Positions 51,234-60,724 of a stretch of DNA of 64,000 nucleotides are shown in pieces. The notes beneath the pieces were generated by a model. It was not told the origin of the DNA and ran no database searches. It saw nothing but the letters and a program-made list of their open reading frames with translations. This stretch comes from JAAFIP01 sp963775085 (GTDB taxonomy: Bacteria > Pseudomonadota > Gammaproteobacteria > Burkholderiales > Burkholderiaceae_C): the NCBI GenBank assembly GCA_963775085.1, contig CAVZHO010000016.1:44826-108825 (forward strand), read 5' to 3'. The position numbers and the translations under genes are program-made. How positions within the stretch are numbered: position 1 is the first letter of the stretch; every line of letters begins with the position of its first letter.

Positions 51234-53510
51234 TTAACGTGTTCTAGCGAGAGTTCCGGGAGCGACGGTCAAGGTCTTTCCATCACTGAACTTCACATCC
51301 AGCGGTGTCTTGCCAGCGTTATAGGCCAGGTGGGTCTTGCTACCATCAGGCTTCTTAAACACGCTGAACAATGTGGTATTTGCAGTCACACCAAAGTCTG
51401 GCACGCCCATCTCTTGCAGGCTCAGTAGCCAATGTAGCGTGTGCGAACGGGTGTCACCCAGCTCCACAGAGCCCCAGCGATCCCATTGGGCCAGACCCTG
51501 CACCGGATCAGCCAGACCTAGGTATTTGGCAAAAATATCTTGCCAAATGTCGGCTGGTGGGCCGTAGTTGGGCCGCTTGCCGTGGGCGGCATAGGTTGCC
51601 ATCTCTGGCTTGAGTGCATCCAAATTGCGCTTGATGTATTTAGGGTCGCGCGCAAGGTAGGTAGACGCGCTGGTCATGGGCAGTAAATTGATGCCCTTGA
51701 TCTGACGCGGCTCGTCGGTCCACCAGGTGTTGTGTACCAGTGCGCCTCCAAACACCTGGCTAACCTCTACGTTTTTGTATTCCGGCGGCAGCGTTAAGCC
51801 ATGGATGTCGAACCAGTAGTGGTTGATGGCTTCAATCTCGGTGGTCAAGAGATACACCCCCAGATCGCGCAACGCTTTGTCACCATGGATCTCGCCCCAA
51901 AGAATCAGGCCGGCCCAAGCGTTAATGGCCTCCGACGACGACTCCTGGTTGTTGCCATAGGCGCCCAGACCAATCCCCGAGGCCCAAGAATGCCCTTCAT
52001 ACACATCAAAGGTGCGCAGAAATGGAAAATCTGAGCGGCCCCGCTCGGTGGTGGCAATGTCGGCCACCATCAGGTCTACCATGCCGCCCCATTTGTTTTT
52101 AGCGGCCCAAGCCGGGTCGCGCAAGGCGATTTCTGCCACCACGCGAATCCAGTAGCCGTAGGTGAAATGGTGGTCGTTGATCTGCTCTACGGTAAAGAAC
52201 TCTTCCGGGTAGCTGGCCAGCGCCCCGAGTGACTTGTTGTAGTGAAAATAGCTTTTAGAGCTTTCGCCAGCCAACCATTCCTCTGCACGGGTTTTAATCA
52301 TCGCCAGCAGTTGGTCGCGCCCCTCGATATCGCCTTGCTGCTCAGCTACGTCCATTAACTTCAAATTGCGTTGTAAACCCTTGCCCTGCCAGTAGGCACC
52401 TTTGCCTTCTTGCAGCATCATGCGCCGGGCCGTGCGCTTCTCGGCTTTGAGCAAATCAGCAAGCTCGGCTTTGCGTGGAGACTCGCCCACACCCGGCCAA
52501 AAGGGTACGAAGCCCGTATAGCTATTGGTCGTTTTGAACTGCCCGCTGGCCAGCAGATGAATTTTGCCGCGTATGCTGTCAAACGCGGGGCCGAGCTTGC
52601 CTTCGACGGATGCGTTTTTAAACCAATGGTGCGGGTACAAGCCCAGCAAGGGGCCGTTATCTTCGCCTTCCATCGCACGGGTGATCGCTTTGAACGTGGT
52701 TTCCACTTGGCTAGCTTGCGCGTCAAAGCGCCAGTCGGCGCGGGTGTCTTGAATAAATGCATAGGCATGGCGAGCGAACAGGGCCAAAGTAGCCGGTGTG
52801 CCATCAGGCAAGGCTGCCGCCGACAGATAGCCTTTACCCGCTGGCAGTCGGGCAATCCATTCCGTAGCAGCAGCCTGCTCCCACTTCACCCCGCTAGGGC
52901 CGAAAAAAGCATAGGTTTTCCCTTTGATTTTCAGTGCCAGCACGCGGGCATCCGCCCCACTATCAAAGCGCTCAGACACTGCGGGCAAACGCACACGCGC
53001 ATCCCCCCGAGAAAATTGAAAGTAGGCATAGGGGCTACCGTGGGCAACCGTCACCAGCATATCGTCGGCACCGCGCGCCATGGATACATCAATCGCCCAA
53101 TCGCTGGCCTTGGCCAGCTTGGCGGGTCCTGGCTCAAAGGCTGCGGGCGAGACCATTACCGGGTCGGTGTGCGGGTAATGGATTTCCACATCGCGCCGCT
53201 CTGTGGGTTTGACCTCCTTGCTGGGTAGCGCCATCTCAAAACCCAGCGGTGTTGCCTTGACGGTTAAGGGCTGCACAAATAGCACTTCGGGCTTGGGATT
53301 AAAGATCAGCGCCGAATACCACTGGTTGGTTTGGGCCGCCGTTTTCTGCATGGCTTCGGTGCGCTGCGCCGCAGCAGGCATAACAGGGTCACTGCCTTTA
53401 GGATTTAAAAAATAAGTACCCGCACCTTGCTTTACGGGCTGCGCGCTGGTCTGGGTCGCAGCGCTTAAGGCTAGGACTGTAGCCAAGCCCAAACACGGAA
53501 GTAATTTCAT
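51234..53510 (-). CDS. GH81 endo-beta-1,3-glucanase
   Basis: A 758-residue secreted enzyme. The signal peptide MKLLPCLGLATVLALSAA ends near TSAQ (residue 24). Family GH81 motifs: NDHHFTYGYW (with D446), EGHSWASG and the pair of glutamates E523 and E527 in NQESSSEAIN, one of which is the catalytic base. GH81 enzymes split long beta-1,3-glucans such as laminarin, callose and curdlan by inversion. The start at 53510 is chosen because upstream codons would run through the operator; the ribosome-binding stretch AAAGGGTTCC precedes it. A perfect LacI-type palindrome lies 47-62 bp upstream. It is followed by the GH16 gene. Confidence 0.94.
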   Translation of the reverse strand: MKLLPCLGLATVLALSAATQTSAQPVKQGAGTYFLNPKGSDPVMPAAAQRTEAMQKTAAQTNQWYSALIFNPKPEVLFVQPLTVKATPLGFEMALPSKEVKPTERRDVEIHYPHTDPVMVSPAAFEPGPAKLAKASDWAIDVSMARGADDMLVTVAHGSPYAYFQFSRGDARVRLPAVSERFDSGADARVLALKIKGKTYAFFGPSGVKWEQAAATEWIARLPAGKGYLSAAALPDGTPATLALFARHAYAFIQDTRADWRFDAQASQVETTFKAITRAMEGEDNGPLLGLYPHHWFKNASVEGKLGPAFDSIRGKIHLLASGQFKTTNSYTGFVPFWPGVGESPRKAELADLLKAEKRTARRMMLQEGKGAYWQGKGLQRNLKLMDVAEQQGDIEGRDQLLAMIKTRAEEWLAGESSKSYFHYNKSLGALASYPEEFFTVEQINDHHFTYGYWIRVVAEIALRDPAWAAKNKWGGMVDLMVADIATTERGRSDFPFLRTFDVYEGHSWASGIGLGAYGNNQESSSEAINAWAGLILWGEIHGDKALRDLGVYLLTTEIEAINHYWFDIHGLTLPPEYKNVEVSQVFGGALVHNTWWTDEPRQIKGINLLPMTSASTYLARDPKYIKRNLDALKPEMATYAAHGKRPNYGPPADIWQDIFAKYLGLADPVQGLAQWDRWGSVELGDTRSHTLHWLLSLQEMGVPDFGVTANTTLFSVFKKPDGSKTHLAYNAGKTPLDVKFSDGKTLTVAPGTLARTR

Positions 53511-53556
53511 TTTGGAACCCTTTGCAAATGCATGGTGCACTAAAGCATGAATTATA

Positions 53557-53572
53557 TTGAAAGCGCTTTCAA
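53557..53572. promoter_or_regulatory. LacI-type operator before the GH81-GH16 operon
   Basis: TTGAAAGCGCTTTCAA, a perfect 16-bp palindrome, 47 bp upstream of the GH81 start codon. Confidence 0.85.
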
Positions 53573-53687
53573 AAAACACCATGCTACTTACCCTAAAGCA
53601 AACTCTAGAAACACCCGAAACACAAGGGTAATTACTAAGGGAAAACACGGGTAATCTGGGCGAATAAATGCCCAATAATAGAACTAG

Positions 53688-53703
53688 TTGAAAGCGCTTT
53701 CAT
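53688..53703. promoter_or_regulatory. LacI-type operator before the porin-GH17-GH30 operon
   Basis: TTGAAAGCGCTTTCAT, with the GAAAGCGCTTTC core at 53690-53701. With the site at 53557 it frames the divergent control region of the two glucanase operons; the centres are 131 bp apart, which would allow looping. Confidence 0.85.
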
Positions 53704-53725
53704 ATCTATCTGGAAATCATGCACT

Positions 53726-55081
53726 ATGGGCATCGCATCTTTACGTCATCCGCTCACCCAACCCAACTCAGTTTGCGCATATATTGCACCTGCCAATGGC
53801 ATGCGCCGCCTAAGCGTCGCGGTCGCTGCGCTTGCGCTGTGCACTGCCAGCCAAGCGCTCGAATTTGGGCCCGACGGCATGTTTAGCCTGACTGGCTTTG
53901 CCAAAGCTGAAGTGCAACGGGGCACTAACCAGTGCCCGGACTGCCAGTGGGCCACGGGCGAAGACAAGCAACGCCTCTGGGCTGATGCATTGCGCCCCGG
54001 TGCCGACTACAAGACACGCGAAAACACCGTTACCTTGTTCCAGCCCTACTTTGGAGCCAAATACAACCTCGGTAAAGGCTTCAAGGTATCGGGCTTACTC
54101 AGCCAACGCTGGCGCGATGGCAAAGTTGATATTCCGGGCTATTGGTACGATAAAAATATCGCTCTGAATCACGAAGATTACGGCCGCTTAGCCTATGGCA
54201 GCATGACCACCCGCGCATGGAGCGTGGCGGACTACCCCTATGGCACCAATGTAGGTGTGGCGGATGTTTGGGGATCCAGCGGCGCAGGGTATGGTTTGCT
54301 CAAAAACGCGGTGCGCTATACCTCACGCATCCTGGACGTTGCGCAAGGCGACCTAGTACTAGAGGCGACCTATGACCGAGGCAACACAAAATTCACCAAG
54401 AACAAACCTCGTTTTTGGGAGCTGTGGGCGCAGTACACCAAAGGCGATTTCGTCATGGATGCCATGTACCAGGACGCACGCAATGGCAACCCGCAGGCTT
54501 GGAGCCACGGGCCTTTTTCTGCTTTGGCCCAAGACCCGGCTAGCGACAAACTGCTGGGCGGCTCCGGTCAAAGCATTGCTATGGCGATGGCACGCTACCA
54601 AGTTAATTCCAGCGTTGAAGTCTCAGGCGGCATCCGGCGTAACCGCTGGAGTGGTGCTTACCCGGTCATTATCGGCTCGGTCACTACTGCCATCGGCCCT
54701 CAGTCCTTGTGGAACAACATGTTCAACGTGGACTGGAATACCAATACACCTTACCCGGCCACATCTACTGACCTGATGCTAGGTGCCCGCTACCGCACTG
54801 GCAAATGGACGGCTTCCACCGGGATGACCTACCTGGGTAAAGCATCAACCGACAATCCGAGTGAACGTGGCCAAAGCAACACGGCGCTCGTCAATACGCT
54901 GGGGCTCAATTACGATGTGGGAAGCGGTTTGCAGGTGTATGGCTTGGCAGGCATGGTGCACTACGGCAGGCGAGGGCTGTCTCCCCTATCCGTACCCGGC
55001 AATTCGGCATTTACCAATGTGGACTCCCGCGTAAACAACCGTGGCAACTGGGTGGGCGTCGGCGCGGTCTATGTGTTCTAA
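53726..55081 (+). CDS. Outer-membrane porin, probable beta-glucan oligosaccharide channel
   Basis: A beta-barrel outer-membrane protein of up to 451 residues with the C-terminal Phe (GVGAVYVF) needed for insertion by the Bam machinery, and many alternating polar/aromatic strands. The signal peptide reads MRRLSVAVAALALCTASQAL; this suggests the true start may be the ATG at 53801, as the 25 residues before it are atypical. A cysteine pair (NQCPDCQW) lies near the mature N-terminus. It heads the rightward glucanase operon behind a LacI-type operator, so it should let oligosaccharides into the periplasm for the ABC importer. Family members are little studied; the substrate is inferred from context. 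Confidence 0.8.
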   Translation: MGIASLRHPLTQPNSVCAYIAPANGMRRLSVAVAALALCTASQALEFGPDGMFSLTGFAKAEVQRGTNQCPDCQWATGEDKQRLWADALRPGADYKTRENTVTLFQPYFGAKYNLGKGFKVSGLLSQRWRDGKVDIPGYWYDKNIALNHEDYGRLAYGSMTTRAWSVADYPYGTNVGVADVWGSSGAGYGLLKNAVRYTSRILDVAQGDLVLEATYDRGNTKFTKNKPRFWELWAQYTKGDFVMDAMYQDARNGNPQAWSHGPFSALAQDPASDKLLGGSGQSIAMAMARYQVNSSVEVSGGIRRNRWSGAYPVIIGSVTTAIGPQSLWNNMFNVDWNTNTPYPATSTDLMLGARYRTGKWTASTGMTYLGKASTDNPSERGQSNTALVNTLGLNYDVGSGLQVYGLAGMVHYGRRGLSPLSVPGNSAFTNVDSRVNNRGNWVGVGAVYVF

Positions 55082-55128
55082 GCCCTTCATCGCTCTATTT
55101 TTCAACCATGACAACCGCAGGATTTACC

Positions 55129-56850
55129 ATGTTCCGTTTTCTTACATCCTTGCTGCGCCCGGTGTTGGCGCTTTTGACTGCTGCCCTGCTCGCTTCCTGC
55201 GGGGGCGGCAATGGCACCGTGGTAGTGCCGTTTCCCACACGGGACAGCCTGCGCCCTTTGAGTGCTGAATTTACCAACCGCAAAGCCGTAAATTACTCGC
55301 CTTACCGCACAGCCAGAGACAATGCAGGACTGGCGGCAGAAGTAATACCTGAGGCCAACATCAAGCAAGACTTGGATTTATTGGGGGCTGCAGGTTTTGG
55401 TTTGATTCGCCTGTTTGACAGCTCTGACAAAGTGGCAGGTCAGACCCTGGCCGTTATTCGCAAGCACAACCTGAACATCAAAGTGCAACTGGGCATTTAC
55501 TTGCAGGTGGGTAACGACGCTTTCACACAGGGTGAAATAACGCGGGGCATAGCTTTGGCACAGCAGTACAGCGACATCATATTGGCAGTGAGCGTGGGCA
55601 ATGAAACGCAGATTTACTGGACCTCCAATCCCATCAAGCCCGATGTGATGGCCAGCGCTTTGGACACTGTGCGCAAAAGCATTACCCAGCCGATTACCAC
55701 CGACGACAACTGGGCCTACTTTGCAGGCAATGGTGCTGACGCACGGGTGCTGGGCCTGATTGATTTCGCATCCATCCACACCTACCCCGAAATTGACACC
55801 CAGTTCGAGTTATGGGACTGGCGACTTAAAGACGTGCCCGCAGCCGCGCGCGCTGCTACCATGATGGACGGCGCGATAGCTGCGGCCAAGACGCAATATG
55901 CCTTAGCGCGTAACTATCTGGATACCCATAACTTGTCGGCCTTGCCTATTACTATTGGCGAGACGGGCTGGAACGCCGTAGACAACTCTGGTTTGCTCAA
56001 GTTTCGCGCCAGTCCCGTCAACCAAAAAATGTACTACGACAGGCTGCGCGCCTGGGCCGCTGAAGGCAAAGCAGGCGCAGGGCCCAAAGCCATTTTTTAC
56101 TTTGAAGCCTTTGACGAACCTTGGAAACAAAGCGATAACGGTTGGGGGCTATTTAACGTCAACCGCCAAGCGCGCTACGTTATCCAAGGCCTCAATCCGC
56201 CTAGCGCCTCCTGGGTGTATGAACCGGGAAACTATACCGATGCAAACGCGGTGTCCTACGTGCCGCCCGTGATTGGCGCAGCCGTTACCGAATCAAAATA
56301 CACCCTGTATTCGGAGGCTCCATTGGCTGCATCTGAAAAGCGTGAAACTTGGTTTGGCAGCGTACGTATGGATGCCTTTGGCCCCGGAACCCGTTATCCT
56401 GAAGTAAGCACTACCGCCGCCCCAGGGGACGGCGCGAGCAGCATCGCCGTGCAGCCCAATCCCGAAAATTATGGCTGGGGGCTGTTGATTCAGTCCAACC
56501 CTAGCGGTCAGTCTATCAACCTGTCTAACTTTGCTAATGGCAACATTAACTTCAGAGTGAACACCAGCTACGCTGGGAAAATCGAGGTCGGCCTGATTAC
56601 CGAAAGCGCTGAATTCGGCACACAAGAAGCCTTTATTCAAATTGCCAATGGCCAGTATGGCTATTGCAATACAGCGGCATGGTGCCAGGTGTCTGTGCCG
56701 GTGCAAGCCTTTGTGACGGCCAATCCCAAGATTGATCTGCGCATGGTGTTGTCACGTTTTGTGATTGCTGATCGCTTCGCCTTTACCAAGAATACGCAAA
56801 CCTCTGGGCTGCCTGGCATTGCGCTGGACGGCATTTACTGGTCAAAGTAA
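55129..56850 (+). CDS. GH17-type beta-1,3-glucanase lipoprotein with C-terminal binding domain
   Basis: A 573-residue lipoprotein with lipobox LASC (Cys24). The catalytic domain (about 50-360) has the GH17 pattern: KAVNYSPYR at its start, acid/base E159 in VSVGNE, and nucleophile E278 in TIGETGW. The last 190 residues form a separate beta-rich domain (from about SKYTLYSEAPLAAS to DGIYWSK) that resembles a carbohydrate-binding module. The ATG at 55129 has AGGA seven bases upstream and fits the signal peptide better than the ATG at 55108. It follows the porin gene by 47 bp. Likely action: endo-cleavage or transglycosylation of beta-1,3-glucan at the outer membrane. Confidence 0.87.
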   Translation: MFRFLTSLLRPVLALLTAALLASCGGGNGTVVVPFPTRDSLRPLSAEFTNRKAVNYSPYRTARDNAGLAAEVIPEANIKQDLDLLGAAGFGLIRLFDSSDKVAGQTLAVIRKHNLNIKVQLGIYLQVGNDAFTQGEITRGIALAQQYSDIILAVSVGNETQIYWTSNPIKPDVMASALDTVRKSITQPITTDDNWAYFAGNGADARVLGLIDFASIHTYPEIDTQFELWDWRLKDVPAAARAATMMDGAIAAAKTQYALARNYLDTHNLSALPITIGETGWNAVDNSGLLKFRASPVNQKMYYDRLRAWAAEGKAGAGPKAIFYFEAFDEPWKQSDNGWGLFNVNRQARYVIQGLNPPSASWVYEPGNYTDANAVSYVPPVIGAAVTESKYTLYSEAPLAASEKRETWFGSVRMDAFGPGTRYPEVSTTAAPGDGASSIAVQPNPENYGWGLLIQSNPSGQSINLSNFANGNINFRVNTSYAGKIEVGLITESAEFGTQEAFIQIANGQYGYCNTAAWCQVSVPVQAFVTANPKIDLRMVLSRFVIADRFAFTKNTQTSGLPGIALDGIYWSK

Positions 56851-56881
56851 TCTGAGGTGGGGTGCATAGCCACAAAGTGCA

Positions 56882-58216
56882 ATGATCCGGTGCTTTCTCA
56901 CTGCGCTTGGCAGTAACTACCGACTTACCGAACAGGCACTCGTTGCGCCGGCGGCTGGCGGCACACCGCTTGCATCGCTTTGGGTCGATGGCCAGCGCCA
57001 GTTCCAGACGATGCTGGGTTTTGGTGCGGCATTCACCGAAGCGGCGGCTGTCACTTGGCAAAAATTGAGCCCGGATAAACAGCAGCAGGTTCTGCGAGAT
57101 TACTTTGAACGACCAGCCGGACATGGCTACCGACTATGCCGCGTGCATATGAACAGTTGCGATTTTTCCATGGGTAACTATGCTCATGTGGAACAAGCTG
57201 GCGATACCGCGCTGGAGAGTTTTAACATTGCGCGCGACCAGCAGGCACTGCTGCCTTTCATTAAAGCAGCGCGTGCCGTGGCTGGTGAAGAAATTCGGCT
57301 TTTGGTGTCACCCTGGAGCCCACCTGCCTGGATGAAGACGAATGACCAAATGAACCACGGTGGCAGTTTGCGCCCAGAATACGCCCAATCCTGGGCGCGT
57401 TGCTACGTTAAATTTATCCAGGCCTATGCGGCTGAAGGGGTGCCGGTGTGGGGCGTGTCGGTACAAAACGAACCCGCTGCAACGCAGCGTTGGGACTCCT
57501 GCATTTACACCGCAGAAGAAGAGCGTGATTTTGTACGTGACCATCTTGGCCCGGAATTGGTAAAAGCTGGCCTGGGCTATGTGCGCATCGTCATTTGGGA
57601 CCACAACCGCGACCTGATGGTGGAGCGTGCCAGTGTGGTCTATAGCGACCCAGAAGCTGCAAAGTATGTGTGGGGAACAGGCTTTCACTGGTATGGTGAA
57701 AACCATTTTGACCACGTGCAACTGGTGCACGATGCGTGGCCCGACAAGCAACTGCTATTTACAGAAGGCTGCCAAGAAGGGGGTCCCCATCTTGGCGAAT
57801 GGGACCCGGGGGAACGCTACGCGCGCTCAATGATCAACGATATCAACCGCTGGACTGTGGGCTGGATCGACTGGAATTTGGTGCTGGACGAGTATGGCGG
57901 CCCTAACCATGTAGGCAACTTGTGCAGCGCGCCGATCATTCTGGACACCGCCAATGACGCTCTATTGCACCAGAGCTCTTACTACTACATAGGGCATTTT
58001 GCGCGCTACGTGCAGCCTGGGGCGCGGCGCGTGCTGTGCGCCGCATCGCGGCAAGATTTAGAAACCACTGCGTTTGTCAACCCAGACGGATCCATCGCTA
58101 TCGTGGCCATGAACCGCACTGAGCAGGCCATCGCCTTCACACTCAGCGCCACAGGGCAAAGCGTGGCGACAGAATTACCACCGCGCTCTATTGCAACCTA
58201 TTTGGTCACCCAGTAA
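56882..58216 (+). CDS. GH30 glycosidase (beta-1,6-glucanase or glucocerebrosidase type)
   Basis: A 444-residue GH30 enzyme. FGAAFTEAAA near the start, SPWSPPAWMKT, acid/base E197 in SVQNEP and nucleophile E295 in LLFTEGC mark the family; the short beta-sandwich lies at the C-terminus. There is no signal peptide, so it should act in the cytoplasm on imported material. GH30 includes beta-1,6-glucanases, which would remove the side branches of laminarin; the identity of the bond is inferred. It is the last gene of the porin-GH17-GH30 operon, 31 bp after GH17, and ends 12 bp from the convergent importer operon. Confidence 0.88.
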   Translation: MIRCFLTALGSNYRLTEQALVAPAAGGTPLASLWVDGQRQFQTMLGFGAAFTEAAAVTWQKLSPDKQQQVLRDYFERPAGHGYRLCRVHMNSCDFSMGNYAHVEQAGDTALESFNIARDQQALLPFIKAARAVAGEEIRLLVSPWSPPAWMKTNDQMNHGGSLRPEYAQSWARCYVKFIQAYAAEGVPVWGVSVQNEPAATQRWDSCIYTAEEERDFVRDHLGPELVKAGLGYVRIVIWDHNRDLMVERASVVYSDPEAAKYVWGTGFHWYGENHFDHVQLVHDAWPDKQLLFTEGCQEGGPHLGEWDPGERYARSMINDINRWTVGWIDWNLVLDEYGGPNHVGNLCSAPIILDTANDALLHQSSYYYIGHFARYVQPGARRVLCAASRQDLETTAFVNPDGSIAIVAMNRTEQAIAFTLSATGQSVATELPPRSIATYLVTQ

Positions 58217-58228
58217 ATTGGTTTTCGC

Positions 58229-59299
58229 TTAGGGGTTGCGAATCAAAACACCCTGGGCATTAAAGGCCAGCGCACTTGCCACATCGGGTACCAAAGACAC
58301 CGACTGCCCCGCCTCGACCGCATGGTGATCTGCACCCACCTTGGCGCACAGCAGGTCGGGTACACCATCCACACGCAGATGGATGATGGACGAATCGCCA
58401 AGATGCTCTGCAAGTTCCACCTTGGCAGTCGTGCCAATGCCTGTGCCTGTTGGGGCGATATGCAAGTGCTCTGGCCGCAAACCAACGCGCTCGCAAACCG
58501 CTGGCTCCTGGCCTGCAAGCGCGTTCCATAAAGCCTGGTGTTGGGGTGATGCCCCAACAGTGGGCGGGCGCGAAATAAGATTGATGCGCGGTGCGCCGAT
58601 AAAACTGGCGACAAACTCGTTAGCTGGCTGACTGTACAGCTCCATCGGGTTACCCAGCTGTTCGACCATGCCATCGTTAAACACAGCGATTCGGGTGCCC
58701 AAAGTCATGGCTTCCACCTGATCATGCGTGACGTAAATCATGGTAGTGCCGAGTTCTTTATGCAGTCTTGCCAGCTCGATGCGCATATTCACCCGCAAAG
58801 CGGCATCCAAGTTCGACAAAGGCTCGTCAAACAAGAATACTTTGGGTTTTCTGACAATTGCGCGTCCAATGGCTACGCGCTGGCGTTGGCCACCCGAGAG
58901 CTCTTTAGGGTAACGCCCCAGCAGTTCTGAAATTTTGAGAATCTCTGCTGCACGATGCACTTGTTCGCTGCGCTGCACAGGCGACATGCCAGCCATTTTT
59001 AGCGCAAAGCCCATGTTGTCTTCTACTGTCATGTGGGGGTACAAGGCGTAACTTTGAAACACCATGGCCGCGCCTCTATCGGCCGGGTGGATGTCGTTAG
59101 CACGCACTCCATCAATCAACAAGTCACCACCAGTCACGCTTTCCAGCCCTGCAATCATGCGCAGCATGGTCGATTTGCCACAACCCGATGGCCCGACAAA
59201 GACCATGAATTCACCATCAACAATCTCCAGATCAACACCCTTAATGATGTCCGCTGAACCGTAGCTTTTGTGTATGCCGCGCAATACAACTTGGCCCAT
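58229..59299 (-). CDS. Oligosaccharide ABC importer ATPase (MalK/UgpC type)
   Basis: A 356-residue ATPase with Walker A GPSGCGKST, LSGGQRQRVAIGRA, Walker B VFLFDEP and the YVTHDQVEAM switch, plus the C-terminal regulatory domain. The ATG at 59299 has AAGGAG six bases upstream; longer readings are unlikely. It is the last gene of the leftward operon binding protein-permease-permease-GH1-ATPase and follows the GH1 gene by one base. It would energise import of glucan oligosaccharides. Confidence 0.94.
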   Translation of the reverse strand: MGQVVLRGIHKSYGSADIIKGVDLEIVDGEFMVFVGPSGCGKSTMLRMIAGLESVTGGDLLIDGVRANDIHPADRGAAMVFQSYALYPHMTVEDNMGFALKMAGMSPVQRSEQVHRAAEILKISELLGRYPKELSGGQRQRVAIGRAIVRKPKVFLFDEPLSNLDAALRVNMRIELARLHKELGTTMIYVTHDQVEAMTLGTRIAVFNDGMVEQLGNPMELYSQPANEFVASFIGAPRINLISRPPTVGASPQHQALWNALAGQEPAVCERVGLRPEHLHIAPTGTGIGTTAKVELAEHLGDSSIIHLRVDGVPDLLCAKVGADHHAVEAGQSVSLVPDVASALAFNAQGVLIRNP

Positions 59300-59300
59300 C

Positions 59301-60710
59301 TTAAGCTCCTTTGGTGAGCAATTCACGCGCTGACTGCACTGCATTGGTTTGAGAGATAGCATGCACCTCGCGCGCATCGTTTTGAGACTCCAGGAAACTG
59401 CGGTACCACAAGGCACTATCTTTGGGTGTGCGCTTTTGCGTCTTGAAATCCACATGCACGATGCCAAAGCGTTTTTCGTAACCAGAAGCCCACTCAAAAT
59501 TGTCCAGCAAACTCCACACCATATACCCGGCCATGTTGACCCCTTGGCGCATAGCTTGCGCTACCGCGTCGATGTGGCGAACCAGGTAATCTGTGCGCTG
59601 CGTGTCGTGCACTTGGCCGCCCACCAAACTATCCTTAAATGCGCCGCCGTTTTCCGTCACATACAGCGGTGGCACTGGATAGTCTCGGTGCAAACGCAGC
59701 AGCAACTCCGTCAGCCCCTCGGGATAGATCTCCCAACCCATATCGGTAAGTTCCAGGCCGCTTTGACTGGCATCCCACGGGCCCTTGGCGCTGACCACCG
59801 AGCGAGAGTAGTAGTTCAGGCCCAGATAATCCATAGGGGTCGCAATGGCTTGCATGTCGCCAGGCGATATCTGCGGTGCATCGGCACCAAGGTAGGCCAT
59901 CACATCCTGCGGATAGGACCCCTTGAACAAAGGATCCATATACCAACGCAGCAAACGACCATCTTCCAGATGCGTCTTGGCCAGATCTTCCGCAGAGGGG
60001 GTGGCCGGGTGCATGGGCGCGAGATTGAGCACAATGCCCAGCTTGGCTTTGCAACCCTGCGCACGCATGGCCTGTAGGGCCAGGCCGTGGCTGAGCAGGA
60101 GGTGATGCGAGACCTGCATGGCGATGGATCTGTTTTTGACACCGGGCGCAAAAATGCCCGTCTCATGGCCCAGCACTGACATCACCCAGGGCTCGTTATG
60201 GGTAGTAATGGCGGCCACCCGGTCGCCTAAGCGCGCCGCGATGCCCACCGCGTACTCCACAAACAGCCCGACCGTATCGCGGTGATGCCATCCGCCCTGG
60301 GCTTGCAGCGCATCGGGCAAGTCCCAGTGGTTCAGCGTCAGGTGGGGCTGGATGCCCCGACTAATCAGTCCATCGACCAGTCGTTCATAAAAGGCCAGAC
60401 CCGCTTCATTCCATGCGCCATCCCCAGTTGGGCGTACCCGTGGCCATGAAATTGAAAAGCGGTAGGCATCCACACCCAATCCAGCAATTAAATCAAGGTC
60501 TTCATTGAGGCGGTGGTAGTGGTCGCATGCGATATCACCGTGGCTGTTGTCTGCAATCGCACCGGGGACGCGGCAAAAGCTATCCCAGATGGAGGGTCCT
60601 TTACCGCCCTCAGATGCGGCACCCTCAATTTGAAACGCACTGGTAGCGACGCCCCATACAAAGTCTGGGGGAAAGGCATTCGCCATCGCAGTAGATTTGA
60701 AAGAAGTCAT
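59301..60710 (-). CDS. GH1 beta-glucosidase
   Basis: A 469-residue GH1 enzyme without signal peptide, so cytoplasmic. Acid/base E173 is in THNEPW, nucleophile E353 in YVTENGG, and the N-terminal FVWGVATSAFQIEGA segment is typical. It would release glucose from the non-reducing end of the imported beta-glucan oligosaccharides. It lies inside the importer operon between the second permease (14 bp) and the ATPase (1 bp). An internal ATG at codon 9 is an alternative start. Confidence 0.96.
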   Translation of the reverse strand: MTSFKSTAMANAFPPDFVWGVATSAFQIEGAASEGGKGPSIWDSFCRVPGAIADNSHGDIACDHYHRLNEDLDLIAGLGVDAYRFSISWPRVRPTGDGAWNEAGLAFYERLVDGLISRGIQPHLTLNHWDLPDALQAQGGWHHRDTVGLFVEYAVGIAARLGDRVAAITTHNEPWVMSVLGHETGIFAPGVKNRSIAMQVSHHLLLSHGLALQAMRAQGCKAKLGIVLNLAPMHPATPSAEDLAKTHLEDGRLLRWYMDPLFKGSYPQDVMAYLGADAPQISPGDMQAIATPMDYLGLNYYSRSVVSAKGPWDASQSGLELTDMGWEIYPEGLTELLLRLHRDYPVPPLYVTENGGAFKDSLVGGQVHDTQRTDYLVRHIDAVAQAMRQGVNMAGYMVWSLLDNFEWASGYEKRFGIVHVDFKTQKRTPKDSALWYRSFLESQNDAREVHAISQTNAVQSARELLTKGA

Positions 60711-60724
60711 ATTTTTTAAAGTAA

